Of a stretch of 64,000 nucleotides of DNA, positions 22,001-30,986 are shown one piece after another. Position 1 is the stretch's first letter, and the number at the start of each line of letters is the position of its first letter. The notes below the pieces were generated by a model, which was not told where the DNA came from, searched no databases, and saw nothing but the letters and a program-made list of their open reading frames with translations. This DNA comes from Laspinema sp963821735 (GTDB taxonomy: Bacteria > Cyanobacteriota > Cyanobacteriia > Cyanobacteriales > Laspinemataceae). The stretch spans positions 248,001-312,000 of the forward strand of contig CAWGFK010000070.1 in assembly GCA_963821735.1 (NCBI GenBank), written 5' to 3'. Position numbers and translations under genes: made by a program.

Positions 22001-23983
22001 ACGGGAACTGGAGGCGAAATTACTCTCACCAGTACCGGCAGTCGCATTCTCACGGAAGAGATTAATACCTCCGGATTATTTGGCGGGGGCAATCTCACTA
22101 TTTCTGCTTGTGAGTCTTGCCAAGGCATTGCTGGACAACCCTTGGCACCGGGAATTCAAACGGGTACAATTGCCACTAATGCCACAGAACAAGCAGCAGG
22201 GGATGTCATCTTAACGGCCCCTGGGGATATACAAATCCAGTCTATTAGCGCGCAGGGGAGGACCGGGGGAACGGTCGAAATTACCACCGGACGCTTTTTT
22301 CGGGCAACGGATACCTTACTGGATGCCAATTCCCCCGATGCCAGCATTTCCACTGCCGGGGTAAGCGAGGAAGGGGAGATAAAAATTAGTCATGGCAGTG
22401 CGATCGCCCAAGCGCCATTTATTATCGGTGAAGCTGAACTCAATGGCACTCTAGCGGCGATTATGACGGATGGAAATAATAGGATTGTCCCCGTACAGTC
22501 CTTTCCCTTTTCCTTTACTCAAGGGAATATTTCTTTAGTCTCTGCTGCCACAGAACCCTCAATCATCCTCCCCCCGGCACCGATTCCTGAGTCTTCTCCC
22601 TCCCTAAACTTGCCGGAAAACTTGTTACAAACTCAGCTAGAAAGACCCCCAGAAGCGCAACCTCTGATTCAGCTTGAAAGTCGCCAACTGGATAGTCGAA
22701 TTTTACCCGAGGATCGGGTTGCAACCAACCGATTAAACCTAGATGATTTGCTGAATCAAGGGACTGACAATCTCGGGGCAACTATTGAGCAAATTGAAGG
22801 ACTCCGACAATCTGAATTTGAAACTTATTTTCAAGAAGATTTAGGGGGAGACTCCCTCTCCTATGAAGAAATTATCCAAAAATTGCGCCAAATTTCCCAA
22901 GAAACTGGGACAAATCCGGCGATTGTTTATGTTTTATCCCGAGGCGATCGCCTAGATTTAGTCCTAGTCACCCCCAAGGGTCAACCCATTCACCGGATCA
23001 TTCCCGAAGCCAATCAAGAACAATTATTATCCACCGCCCGAAATTTATTGACCCAAGTTACGGACCTCAAACGATTAAATACTCAAACCTATTTACCACC
23101 GGCGCGACAACTGTATCAATGGCTGATTGCCCCCATTTCCTCAGAATTAGCAGCCCAAGAAATTGACACCATTGCCTTTTCAATGGACCCGGGATTACGA
23201 ACCCTTCCGATTGCCGCCTTACACGATGGAGAGCAGTTTTTAGTCGAAAAATATCGTCTGGGCTTAATTCCCAGTGTGAACTTAACCGATACTCGCTATC
23301 AGGATATTCGGAATTTTCCCATTTTAGCAATGGGTGCATCAACTTTTAGTAATTTACCCAATCTGCCAGCCGTTCCGTTGGAATTAGAAGCGATTATTCA
23401 GACTTTAGAGAACGGACAAGCCTTTTTAAATGAAGAATTTACCTTAGAAAACCTCAAATTTCAGCGCGCCTCTCAACCCTTTCGGTTAGTCCATTTAGCC
23501 ACTCACGGGCAATTTAATGCCGGTGACCCCAGTGAATCTTATATCCAGCTTTGGGACGGACCTTTAAACTTACAGGAAATGCGGGATTTAGAATGGAACA
23601 ATCCCCCGGTGGATTTGTTGGTTTTAAGTGCTTGTCGCACGGCGATCGGCAGTTTAGAAGCGGAGTTAGGGTTTGCGGGATTAGCGGTGCAAATTGGGGC
23701 AAAAACCGCCATCGCGAGTTTGACTTACGTCAGCGATGAAGGAACATTAGCCCTGATGACAGAGTTCTACCAAAATCTAAAAACCGCACCCATTAAAGCA
23801 GAGGCGCTGCGACAGGCACAGATTGCCATGTTGGAGGGACGAGTTCGCTTTGAAGGCGATCGCCTCTTCTCTGAATCCGCCAATTTTTCCCTGCGTTCCG
23901 ATGGCATCAACGAAAATCAAACCCGGGATTTTAAACATCCCTATTTTTGGTCAGTGTTTACTCTGATTGGCAGCCCTTGGTAA
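19091..23983 (+). CDS. Haemagglutinin-like two-partner secretion protein with C-terminal CHAT protease domain
   Basis: 1630 residues from the ATG at 19091; a GAGGG about ten bases upstream favours it over the GTG at 19031. A signal sequence (ALSIGLLMLPLAVFFSALSA) is followed by a TPS domain at about residues 40-170 with PEGNRYDITGGQRSSDGRNL, NPAIVNILGRINGG and LYLMNPAGIVFGPNASL. A long beta-helical stalk follows. The last ~340 residues are a CHAT domain, a caspase-like fold, with a probable catalytic dyad: His1472 in HLATHG and Cys1515 in LSACRTA. The TPS part predicts export through an outer-membrane TpsB partner; none is in the window. Such fusions occur in filamentous cyanobacteria, but the protease target is unknown. 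Confidence 0.85.
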   Translation: MDRKTVTHSTKSGKSYPKALSIGLLMLPLAVFFSALSAQSQPIIPATDGTGTVVTPEGNRYDITGGQRSSDGRNLFHSFTEFGLNPAEIANFISNPAIVNILGRINGGNASYINGLIQVTGGASHLYLMNPAGIVFGPNASLNVPGSFLATTATGIGFDYGWFNAVGGNIYADLVGTPSALIFETVQPGTIINSGSLTVAAGQNLTLIGGTILNQGTVASPQGNITMATVPGSSWVRLSQPNHLLSLDIAAPFPVAPIALPALLTGGNASHVTDVRINPDGTVELISSGLEIASGDVATTQSHLSGETVSLSAHQNLTLVETTLQTTGEMQLRAGDTVRVRDSLDRPFLADSGGNLTLRGDRAIDILALDSIPSVDQVKFQFEPFRAGGDITLVSEGPISGDSHFAAGGNFAIRTASGEPGTLISLFDPIVTSNGDVTFGDYTGASLKVEAGGSIIGVSINITQPDTTLTGSDPDIPILTSSPSVILRAGEASLSNVANVPPDQAISDTVFSASESFSRGSITVNNITTAGGPAILSASSDIITGNLITNGGDISVLSRTGNIITAGEVVSLGTTVNGNINLDAGNTLTVGIVNSGSGNITLTGNEIDLNNTITSTGILTLQPRNPNQTIVLSGGSDSGNTVLDLTVADLAALEDGFSSIIIGSENSTGLISIADIVDFSDPVTLRSPQGQGATDIAGNLTLSDNATLNIDTAGATLVSANVITDGELSFGNIFLNADVTFTGSNITFNGTIDGERQLTVSSPLGTVAVNQPVGSQVPLGSLDIVADVLTLSSDIVSQGNIILNSAVILGNDIRLSTLTPGSLITFNNTLNSQENAAQSLTLNTAGSIIFAREVGGGEGGALGAIAIEETTAMTASETITADRLTVNSSGTIVLEDVNLVGENANPTTPVLELDATEQIAVGNVTANPGQITLTSTNSFVTIGDMILPGGTLEVTAGREITTGILNTSTTTGTGGEITLTSTGSRILTEEINTSGLFGGGNLTISACESCQGIAGQPLAPGIQTGTIATNATEQAAGDVILTAPGDIQIQSISAQGRTGGTVEITTGRFFRATDTLLDANSPDASISTAGVSEEGEIKISHGSAIAQAPFIIGEAELNGTLAAIMTDGNNRIVPVQSFPFSFTQGNISLVSAATEPSIILPPAPIPESSPSLNLPENLLQTQLERPPEAQPLIQLESRQLDSRILPEDRVATNRLNLDDLLNQGTDNLGATIEQIEGLRQSEFETYFQEDLGGDSLSYEEIIQKLRQISQETGTNPAIVYVLSRGDRLDLVLVTPKGQPIHRIIPEANQEQLLSTARNLLTQVTDLKRLNTQTYLPPARQLYQWLIAPISSELAAQEIDTIAFSMDPGLRTLPIAALHDGEQFLVEKYRLGLIPSVNLTDTRYQDIRNFPILAMGASTFSNLPNLPAVPLELEAIIQTLENGQAFLNEEFTLENLKFQRASQPFRLVHLATHGQFNAGDPSESYIQLWDGPLNLQEMRDLEWNNPPVDLLVLSACRTAIGSLEAELGFAGLAVQIGAKTAIASLTYVSDEGTLALMTEFYQNLKTAPIKAEALRQAQIAMLEGRVRFEGDRLFSESANFSLRSDGINENQTRDFKHPYFWSVFTLIGSPW

Positions 23984-24031
23984 TTTTGGATTACAATACA
24001 ATAGGAATCAAAAATTCAGGGTTTTAAACCG

Positions 24032-24976
24032 ATGGAATTCATTCAATTAGGAAACAATGGACCAACCGTACCGACCCTTGGTATTGGTGCTTGGTCCTGG
24101 GGAGATACCCTATTTTGGAACTATGGCAAAGATTACGGGGCCACTCAGGTTCAGGAAGCCTTTCATGCCGCTGTCGAAGCCGGAATTACCTTTTTTGATA
24201 CCGCTGAAGTCTATGGATTAGGTAAATCTGAACAGCTTCTCGGTCAATTCATTCGACAAACTGAAACCCCGATTCAAGTTGCTACAAAATACGGTCCTTT
24301 ACCCTGGCGGTTTACGGCTGAATCCGTTGCTGAAGCGATTACCGCTAGTCTCGATCGCCTGCAATTAACCCAAGTCATGCTGTATCAAGTCCATTGGCCT
24401 TTTACCTTTTTAATGAGCCAAGAAACCTTGATGAATGCTTTAGCCGATGAAGTGGAAAAAGGCAGAATTCAAACCATTGGCGTCAGCAATTATTCTGCCG
24501 ACCAAATGCGAGAAGCTCATGGTGTTTTATCCAAACGCGGCATTCCTTTAGCCGTCAATCAGGTGCGTTATTCTTTATTATCTCGGGAGGTAGAAACCCA
24601 GGGAATTATCAAAACTGCCCGGGAATTAGGAATCACAATTTTGGCCTATAGTCCCCTCCAACAAGGATTACTCACGGGCAAATATACCCCCGACGGTCCC
24701 CAACCCAGCGGACCTCGCCAGTGGGATTCCCGGTTCAAACCGGAGGGATTAAGAAAAATTTCTCCGGTTTTAGATTTGTTGCGCCAATTCGGTCAAAATT
24801 ATGGCAAAACTCCCGCTCAAGTTGCTTTGAATTGGTTGATTGCTCAAGGGGGTATTATTCCGATTCCCGGGGCTAAAAATGCGGAACAGGCGCGACAAAA
24901 TGCCGGTGCCGTGGGATGGCAATTAACGGCGGGTGAAGTGGCGCAATTGGAACAAGTGACTCGTCCTTGGTTATAA
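24032..24976 (+). CDS. Aldo/keto reductase
   Basis: A 314-residue NAD(P)H-dependent oxidoreductase with a (beta/alpha)8 barrel. The catalytic tetrad is visible: Asp and Tyr in FFDTAEVYGLGKSE, Lys in VATKYGPLP and His in YQVHWP. Cofactor-binding motifs IPIPGAKNAEQ (near 280) and LAYSPLQQGLLTGKY (near 205) are intact, and the length is normal. The start ATG lies 48 bases after the CHAT stop, in the same direction, so co-transcription is possible. The substrate cannot be told from sequence. Confidence 0.9.
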   Translation: MEFIQLGNNGPTVPTLGIGAWSWGDTLFWNYGKDYGATQVQEAFHAAVEAGITFFDTAEVYGLGKSEQLLGQFIRQTETPIQVATKYGPLPWRFTAESVAEAITASLDRLQLTQVMLYQVHWPFTFLMSQETLMNALADEVEKGRIQTIGVSNYSADQMREAHGVLSKRGIPLAVNQVRYSLLSREVETQGIIKTARELGITILAYSPLQQGLLTGKYTPDGPQPSGPRQWDSRFKPEGLRKISPVLDLLRQFGQNYGKTPAQVALNWLIAQGGIIPIPGAKNAEQARQNAGAVGWQLTAGEVAQLEQVTRPWL

Positions 24977-25005
24977 CGTAAATTTTGCCATTCTTGGGAT
25001 ATCAA

Positions 25006-25057
25006 GTAGGGGTTTGGTTTCCAAACCCAAGAGAGGATTTGGGGACCAAACCCCTAC
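25006..25057. repeat. Inverted repeat after the aldo/keto reductase
   Basis: GTAGGGGTTTGGTTTCCAAA pairs, with three mismatches, with ATTTGGGGACCAAACCCCTA. It can form a long hairpin in either strand and may act as a bidirectional terminator between the convergent genes. A partial further copy (GTAGGGGTTGGGGTTCCCAACCC) follows at about 25118-25140. Confidence 0.5.
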
Positions 25058-25148
25058 CGTTGCAATTATTTTGACAATCAATAGTGGCAACGAAATTGAA
25101 ACAATTCCCATGCCATTGTAGGGGTTGGGGTTCCCAACCCAACCGTTG

Positions 25149-25709
25149 CTAAATTTGATTGGGAGACTCAGAATTAGGCTCGGAGGGGGCTAAATTCATC
25201 CGAGGTAAAAGGGTCGATTCAAAGAAGTACACCCGATCGCAATAGCGACTTTGAGTAGAACAAACAGTTTCAATGGCAACATGACTGACGTTGGTCAGAT
25301 TCAGGGATACAGAGACTTGCTCTCCGGGACTCAGGGTATGGGATACCTCCCGCACTCCATCTAAATAAATATTGACCGCATTCGGCGGACTCCCTCGGTC
25401 ATTGTCGCGCATTCCAAATTCTAATAACAGGGATTCAAATTGACCCGCTTGTTCTCCAATCCGACAAGTTACTGAGACTTCTCGACTTCCGGGTCCTAAA
25501 AAGAAATAAGAACGATAGACTTTTCTCCCGACGGATATATCTAAGGTTTCTTCTTGCGATCGCCCCGGTCCATTGGTGACACATTGAGTATCAAATAAAA
25601 ACAAGGGAACGGGTTCGCGAGCGTTGACAAGGGGTTGGATCCAAGGTGCGATCGCCACCGAGAGGATTCCCGCGCTCATCAGTTGATTGATGAAGAATCT
25701 ATTTTGCAT
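25149..25709 (-). CDS. Exported hypothetical protein
   Basis: I do not recognise the family. The open frame begins at 25859, but the ATG at 25709 starts a typical signal peptide (FINQLMSAGILSVAIAPWIQ) and is preferred; the first 50 residues of the longer frame look non-coding. The mature part has a jelly-roll-like pattern (TLDISVGRKVYRSYFFLGPG, then NIYLDGVREVSHTLSPGEQV) reminiscent of NPCBM-type carbohydrate-binding modules. Two Cys in VCSTQSRYCDRV may form a disulphide. Exported location is likely; the function is unknown. Confidence 0.6.
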   Translation of the reverse strand: MQNRFFINQLMSAGILSVAIAPWIQPLVNAREPVPLFLFDTQCVTNGPGRSQEETLDISVGRKVYRSYFFLGPGSREVSVTCRIGEQAGQFESLLLEFGMRDNDRGSPPNAVNIYLDGVREVSHTLSPGEQVSVSLNLTNVSHVAIETVCSTQSRYCDRVYFFESTLLPRMNLAPSEPNSESPNQI

Positions 25710-25868
25710 TGAGGGACAAACCACTAAGGGGTTTTGTATCCTATCATAACCAATTTTGCCCCCGAATGTGGCACTGACTCTCGGAATTTTTTTCCGTTGT
25801 TTTGGGTACGACTCCATCCGGATTCTGTAGCATCTAGCGTACCGATACGCCCGTTTCAACCGGATTAA

Positions 25869-25902
25869 CGGGAGTAGCGATGCGATCGCACCGCTACTCC
25901 CG
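25869..25902 (-). terminator. Hairpin between two minus-strand genes
   Basis: A perfect 11-bp stem, CGGGAGTAGCG/CGCTACTCCCG, with a 12-nt loop. It lies just downstream of the 36-residue ORF and before the exported protein. There is no T-run, so it may be a processing site instead of an intrinsic terminator. Confidence 0.45.
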
Positions 25903-25927
25903 AGATGGGTTTTGGAGTTTCGGGGAT

Positions 25928-26038
25928 TTACCGCTTGGTCGTCCAGACTGTGGTAAACATCATCAGCATCCCCCCGACAAAAATCCCGACGGCCAGCAGT
26001 CCAGCCACTACATTAAATATCCCTTCTGCATTTTCCAT
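25928..26038 (-). CDS. 36-residue single-pass membrane protein
   Basis: A short frame: MENAEGIFNVVAGLLAVGIF, then VGGMLMMFTTVWTTKR. One hydrophobic helix of about 22 residues is followed by a positively charged end, the layout of the small subunits of photosynthetic complexes. It does not match PetG, PetN, PetM, PsbT, PsbX, PsbM or PsaM as I remember them. The coding case rests on clean composition, the hairpin downstream, and a GGA about 14 bases before the ATG. Function not assigned. Confidence 0.5.
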   Translation of the reverse strand: MENAEGIFNVVAGLLAVGIFVGGMLMMFTTVWTTKR

Positions 26039-26205
26039 TGGGTGCACTATCCTTTACAAGAATTTACAACTTTCTTATTTTTACCATACCTCAATTTTTG
26101 ATAAAATTTATCTATCATTCGTACCATATCAAAATCAATATGCTAGAGTAAACCCAGGCCAATTTTTGAGTTCCACTTAGCACAAAACAATTTCATAAGT
26201 TTATA

Positions 26206-26526
26206 ATGTTTGATCTGATTTGCGAATTTTCTCGAAGCCACTGTATTGCAATTTGCGCGTTTTTGGTTCCGGCCAACTTACTAGCCACCTTACAAACTCT
26301 GATTTTTATGGGACTCGGAACCCCGAAACTCCAGATTCGGGTGATGGCAGCGATCGCCAGTTTTTATGCCACGGTCATGATCTTGCACGTTGTTAGCTGG
26401 TTCCTGGTGGGCGTAGTCATGGCTCCTACCTATATCTTGCTGGCTTTAGCCAGTTTGTGCCTGAGCATCAATATCTGGGGGATTGTTCATTCTCCGAGAG
26501 TAATTCCGTTACTCCGACGCATCTAA
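26206..26526 (+). CDS. Small integral membrane protein
   Basis: 106 residues with three predicted hydrophobic segments (IAICAFLVPANLLATLQTLI, AAIASFYATVMILHVVSWFL, TYILLALASLCLSINIWGIV). I recognise no family. It precedes another small membrane protein in the same direction by 133 bases; the two could form a unit. Confidence 0.55.
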   Translation: MFDLICEFSRSHCIAICAFLVPANLLATLQTLIFMGLGTPKLQIRVMAAIASFYATVMILHVVSWFLVGVVMAPTYILLALASLCLSINIWGIVHSPRVIPLLRRI

Positions 26527-26659
26527 GGAAGGGATTCCCTTCGGATTCCCCGGACTTACCCCACTCGTGATACCCTAGCCGTGGTATCTTACCATTCACC
26601 GCACTGCGATCGCCGCAATCGGAGGAATGGTTTTAAAGAATTAGGACTAACAAGCGCCC

Positions 26660-26905
26660 ATGAAAGAAAAACTTTTAAATTGGCTGAACCTGTTTTTAGT
26701 TGCCGATGTATTTTTCGTATTGTTAAGCTTTGTTTGGTTTGCGATCGCCGTCGTGGGACGCTCCACTGGCGTCAATCTTGGCCTCGATCTCTGGCATCAA
26801 CTCTGGCAACCTGTGTTTAATCCCGCCATTGGCATTTTAATGGCCGGTGCGCTGTTGAGTGGATTAACCAGTTGGATTTCTAAGCGGTTAAATAAAGCCC
26901 ATTAA
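26660..26905 (+). CDS. Small membrane protein
   Basis: 81 residues from the ATG at 26660. Two hydrophobic segments (NLFLVADVFFVLLSFVWFAI and NPAIGILMAGALLSGLTSWI) flank an amphipathic linker. Composition and HIP1 usage fit the rest of the genome. It resembles conserved cyanobacterial hypothetical membrane proteins; no function is assigned. Confidence 0.6.
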   Translation: MKEKLLNWLNLFLVADVFFVLLSFVWFAIAVVGRSTGVNLGLDLWHQLWQPVFNPAIGILMAGALLSGLTSWISKRLNKAH

Positions 26906-27427
26906 TGAGGAGGCGATCGCCCCTGTGCCTATCGGATCCACTCCACTGAATTGGGGGCGATCGCCACTTGAATACCGGGCTTTCTTCCGTCCCCATACTG
27001 TTAGCCGAACCCGGGGTTTAATCTCTTTCAGTTTTTTTACGGAGTTGGTATTTTTTTGAAAAATCTGTTATAGTATTTCTAGGTAAATTCCCCGAGAGTT
27101 TCAACCCTGGATAACTCTCCCCCTCAACTTGATGAGGGTCCCCAACCGACCCCCATTCCGAACCTAGAAAATTAATCCAGAAACAGCAAATTTCACCCGT
27201 CACCCGTTCCGTTCTGCTGATGATGCAGAAATAGGACTGGCTCAGGGGGTCGCTGATTTAAAACTTGAAAAGATAGCCCAACCTCAGACAATGGACCGCG
27301 CTTAAAATTAAGCCGATTTTAAGGCCCATTATGAAGATTCACAGCTAGGGACTCCACTGCTTCAGGAGACCGCACCCTAGGAAACCATAACTTTCAACCT
27401 CAGTGGGTCGTCAAAACCAAAGGGAAT
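26906..27427. other. Intergenic, no gene seen
   Basis: About 520 bp between a plus-strand and a minus-strand gene, with HIP1 sites near the left edge and an A/T-rich patch at 27030-27080. I see no RNA gene or convincing ORF. Confidence 0.5.
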
Positions 27428-28936
27428 TTAGCAAGCCTTCAGATGAGATTGAAAGCGCGTTTGGGGACGTAAATCCGAGCGATTGATCGGAGTTTCAGAA
27501 GGCTTACGTTTTTGCTGTTGAATCGGAATTTCAATGATAAATTCCGTGCCTTCGTCAGGGGTCGAGAGACATTGCAATTGTCCGCCATGTTTTTCCACCA
27601 CGATGTGATAGGAAATGGACAAACCTAACCCCGTCCCTTTGCCTACAGGTTTGGTGGTAAAAAACGGATCAAACAATCGTTGCCGCACTTCCTCGCTCAT
27701 TCCTGGACCATTATCGGAAATTTTAATCAGCAGACGGGTTTCATCGCGATCGCCATTCGCCGAACTCTTTTCCACCAATTCCGTTGCTATTTTAATTTGG
27801 GGCGAGATTTTAGGAATAGACCCTGCGCCGTCCCCGGTGGAGTCGGACAATTCAGAATGCAGCACTAAAAATTTAGAACTTTCTTCAATCGCATCAATGG
27901 AATTGCTGATAATATTCATAAACACTTGGTTGAGTTGTCCGGCATAGCATTCAATCTGCTCGAAGTCTCCGTACTCTTTAACCAATTCAATTCCTGGAAA
28001 TGCCGATCGCGCTTTTAGGCGATTTTGCAGAATCAACAGGGTACTATCAATCCCTTCATGAATATTCACTCGCTTCATTTGCGCCTCATCCAACCGCGAG
28101 AAATTCCGCAAGCTCATCACAATCTCGCGGATGCGATCGGTTCCCAACTTCATCGAAGAGAGGAGTTTGGGTAAGTCTTGACTCAAAAACTCTAGATCAA
28201 TTTCCTTTTGGTACTGAGTAATCTCTTCTGCCGGATTGGGGTAATTTTGTTCATAAAGTTCCATCAACCCCATTAAATCTTGGATATAGCAACTGGCGTG
28301 ATCGATATTTCCGTAGATAAAGTTAACCGGATTGTTAATTTCATGAGCCACCCCAGCTACCATTTGACCCAAACTCGACATTTTTTCCGTTTGAATCAGT
28401 TGAGATTGAGTCTGCTTGAGTTGTTGGAGGGTCCTCTCAAGTTGGTGGGTTTGTTCTCTAAGTTGCGCCTCAGATTTTTGCAATGCTTCCAGTGCACGCA
28501 CCCGGGACGTAATATCCCGCAGGGACGCCATCATCGCTTTTTCCCCTTCCCATTCGGTTTCTACAATTCGCATCTCAGCGATCGCATCCTCTTCTCCTTT
28601 CCGCAAAATTTCCACTTGCGTTTGTACCACTCTTGTGCTATTGCGATCGCTATCTCCCACCCGCTGAATAATTTCCGTCCCGATTTGACCCCCCTGAATT
28701 TCAAAAACCCGAGTGCCAAACACTTCTTTCCCCAGCAGAGCATCCGCTGGACATGACAGCAAACATTCCGCAGCGCGGTTAATAAAGCGGACCAGTCCCT
28801 TACCATCAACGATGATAATGCCATCGGCCAATTTATCGATGACATTCCGAAACCGGATTTCACTGGCGGCGAGTTGTTGCTGGAGTTCCTGTACTTCAGC
28901 TTGTTCTCTATACTGGGATTGAAGTGTGGTTAACAT
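27428..28936 (-). CDS. PAS-domain sensor histidine kinase
   Basis: 502 residues. A short coiled coil leads into one PAS domain at about 27-140 (FRNVIDKLADGIIIVDGKGL). A second coiled coil (QLREQTHQLERTLQQLKQTQ) follows, then the phosphoacceptor His near 200 in MVAGVAHEINNPVNFI. The ATPase domain has the N box (LNQVFMNIISNSIDAIEE), G1 (DNGPGMSEE), F box (RLFDPFFTTKP) and an intact G2 (GKGTGLGLS). There is no transmembrane helix, so it is probably cytoplasmic. The kinase core closely resembles that of the gene at 30987-33946, so the two are paralogues. No partner regulator is adjacent. Confidence 0.9.
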   Translation of the reverse strand: MLTTLQSQYREQAEVQELQQQLAASEIRFRNVIDKLADGIIIVDGKGLVRFINRAAECLLSCPADALLGKEVFGTRVFEIQGGQIGTEIIQRVGDSDRNSTRVVQTQVEILRKGEEDAIAEMRIVETEWEGEKAMMASLRDITSRVRALEALQKSEAQLREQTHQLERTLQQLKQTQSQLIQTEKMSSLGQMVAGVAHEINNPVNFIYGNIDHASCYIQDLMGLMELYEQNYPNPAEEITQYQKEIDLEFLSQDLPKLLSSMKLGTDRIREIVMSLRNFSRLDEAQMKRVNIHEGIDSTLLILQNRLKARSAFPGIELVKEYGDFEQIECYAGQLNQVFMNIISNSIDAIEESSKFLVLHSELSDSTGDGAGSIPKISPQIKIATELVEKSSANGDRDETRLLIKISDNGPGMSEEVRQRLFDPFFTTKPVGKGTGLGLSISYHIVVEKHGGQLQCLSTPDEGTEFIIEIPIQQQKRKPSETPINRSDLRPQTRFQSHLKAC

Positions 28937-30986
28937 AGCTAATAACTTCCTGTACTTAAATATTTCCGCACAATTGCACTCTGTGGCCCCGGGCTTTACT
29001 TTTAAACAATTTCTCTAATTAGCAAAGGCCTGATTCTGGTGATGGAATCGGTGAAGCATCTAACCCTTGCGGGTCCGGCGGTGCTAACTCAGGGGCTTCC
29101 CCTTGGGCGATCGTAAAATTCTTTGAGACTGGGTTGCGGAAAACTCGGTTTTCCGGATATTCCTTTCGATTCGTGAGTTCTCCTTCGGGGTTCTACTGGG
29201 CATCAGTGGAGTGACAAGCTTTTCCTTTCTTCATCTGATCAGCATCCCTTTAACAACTTGAGATCTGTGATTCGTGAATTCTGAGAAAGTTTTGACTTCG
29301 CCTACCTCTTGGGCAACCCGATTTTAGATATCTTCCTCCTTTGTAGCTGATACTTGACTGATGTTTTGTTTTATAGATCACTTTCCGCACTTTTTAAGTA
29401 TCTCTTAATACTTTTTCTGAAAACACGGGCTAGGGAATCGAAGCTGAACGCGAGAGGTCATAAAACTTAATACAAAAGTTACATTTTTTCATGGTTTGAC
29501 CCAGGCTGATTCCAGACTTTGAGGGGCTGGTAAACCAAATAACGATTCTCCCGTAAAGAAGCTGGGCAAAGGGGGATGAAGTCCAGTCGGTGCTATATTT
29601 TTTTGAGAAAACCCAGTGACTCTGATCTCGGAAAGCATCCAGGAGACCTGCCTTACTCTGATTTAATCCAGCATTATTCCTCAACTACGGAATAAAACTT
29701 CGGTCCTCAACCTGAGAATAGACTCAGAAGCATTGAGGGAAAAAGTGACAATCTACTCGGATTCAGTCAGCAAATATTCCTAATTAATCAGGGTGAACTC
29801 CCCAGAAAATCAAGATAATCAGCCCTGAACGAGAGTAGGAAACTCCCAGTGAACTGTTTGGGTATAGCAGTGGTAAAACCGGATGAGTTTGAGGATACGG
29901 GAGAAGCTTAAAAGTTCCCCAAGGGATACGAGCAATGGAGTGAGAAGTTTGAATGGACCGCCCTAAAAAAAGTAACGAGATCAGGAGATTCTTCGTTTGA
30001 ACCCAGGGTATGGATCATTACCTAGTTTAGGCATCGGATTCCCCGATGGATTTAGAGGATGGGATCCGAAGGCATTCAATAGCAGCGATCCCCGCATAAC
30101 CCTCGTAAAAAGGGATACGGTTCTGCATCAAAGGTTCCCCACCGCAGAAAAGTGTGAGAGTTGTCTTGGGTTCTGGAATGGGGCTAGAGATCAGAGGGTA
30201 GAGGGGCTGATTCATGTCCCGCTGCCTGGTGAAATTCCGGAAATAATGCCGGAAAAATAGTTTACGATTTCTTTACAGAGACTGATTTTTTCTTTATCGT
30301 TTCTTTGCATTGAGATCGGGTCAGTTCACCGCTCCCCGGTAGCGGGTAAACATCCAGTGGGATGATCAAAAACCCAGGGAGAAGAGTGTGGATTGGAGGA
30401 TTTCTTTTCCAGGGGAGAAGCCCGTTCCCGTGGTCTATCCAGGTCCAAAAAGACCCAGTTAGGTTGAGCGGACCGAGTGACCGCAGCCCGGGGCGATCGC
30501 CTCGGATTGGGTTCCCGCTTTATTCGTTAGGATTCCTTGACATCAAGGGTCTTTTTTTGATATCATTAGGTATTTTAAACTCGGCTTTTCTTCGACTACA
30601 AATTTAACGCGCCTCGGCAACGCAGCAGTTGTCCTCTCCCTTGCTCCTTGACCCAGCCCGAGTGACTTTTACCAAAAGTTAATTTTTATTAAATAGTTTA
30701 AAAAAAAGCAACAAAAAAGACATACTAGATGATAGGAGAGGATGAAAGAGGGAATAAAACGGTCAGCTATAATTATAGCGCTCGGGAAAATACCTTAGCT
30801 AAAATTGACAAGGATGGCTGGATCTGCGCTTTTTTAAAATTAGTCCTTAATCCGCAATTTCCCTGGATCGAGTGGGAGTGATTTCCCGTAAAATTAACTC
30901 AGTCCCGGGCAATCCAATCCATGATAAAAAGCTCCAGTCCAGTCAGAAAGACTGGCCGTTTCTAATTTGGGGAGGGGTACCTTCAA
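28937..30986. other. Two-kilobase gene-poor region
   Basis: Apart from the small degenerate frame at 29019-29234, I see nothing well supported. Frames of 60-87 codons at 29430-29684, 29997-30260 and 30362-30607 lack recognisable motifs and ribosome sites. The stretch has few HIP1 sites compared with its flanks. It lies between two divergent kinases and may be decayed sequence. Confidence 0.5.
29019..29234 (-). pseudogene. Degenerate 71-codon reading frame with an in-frame TAG
   Basis: From ATG (29234) the frame reads MKKGKACHSTDAQ, a TAG at 29193-29195, then NPEGELTNRKEYPENRVFRN and onward through a Pro/Glu-rich tail (EAPELAPPDPQGLDASPIP) to TAA at 29019. Composition after the TAG is protein-like, and a TGG-to-TAG change would explain the stop. 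I recognise no family. It could equally be chance. Confidence 0.25.
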
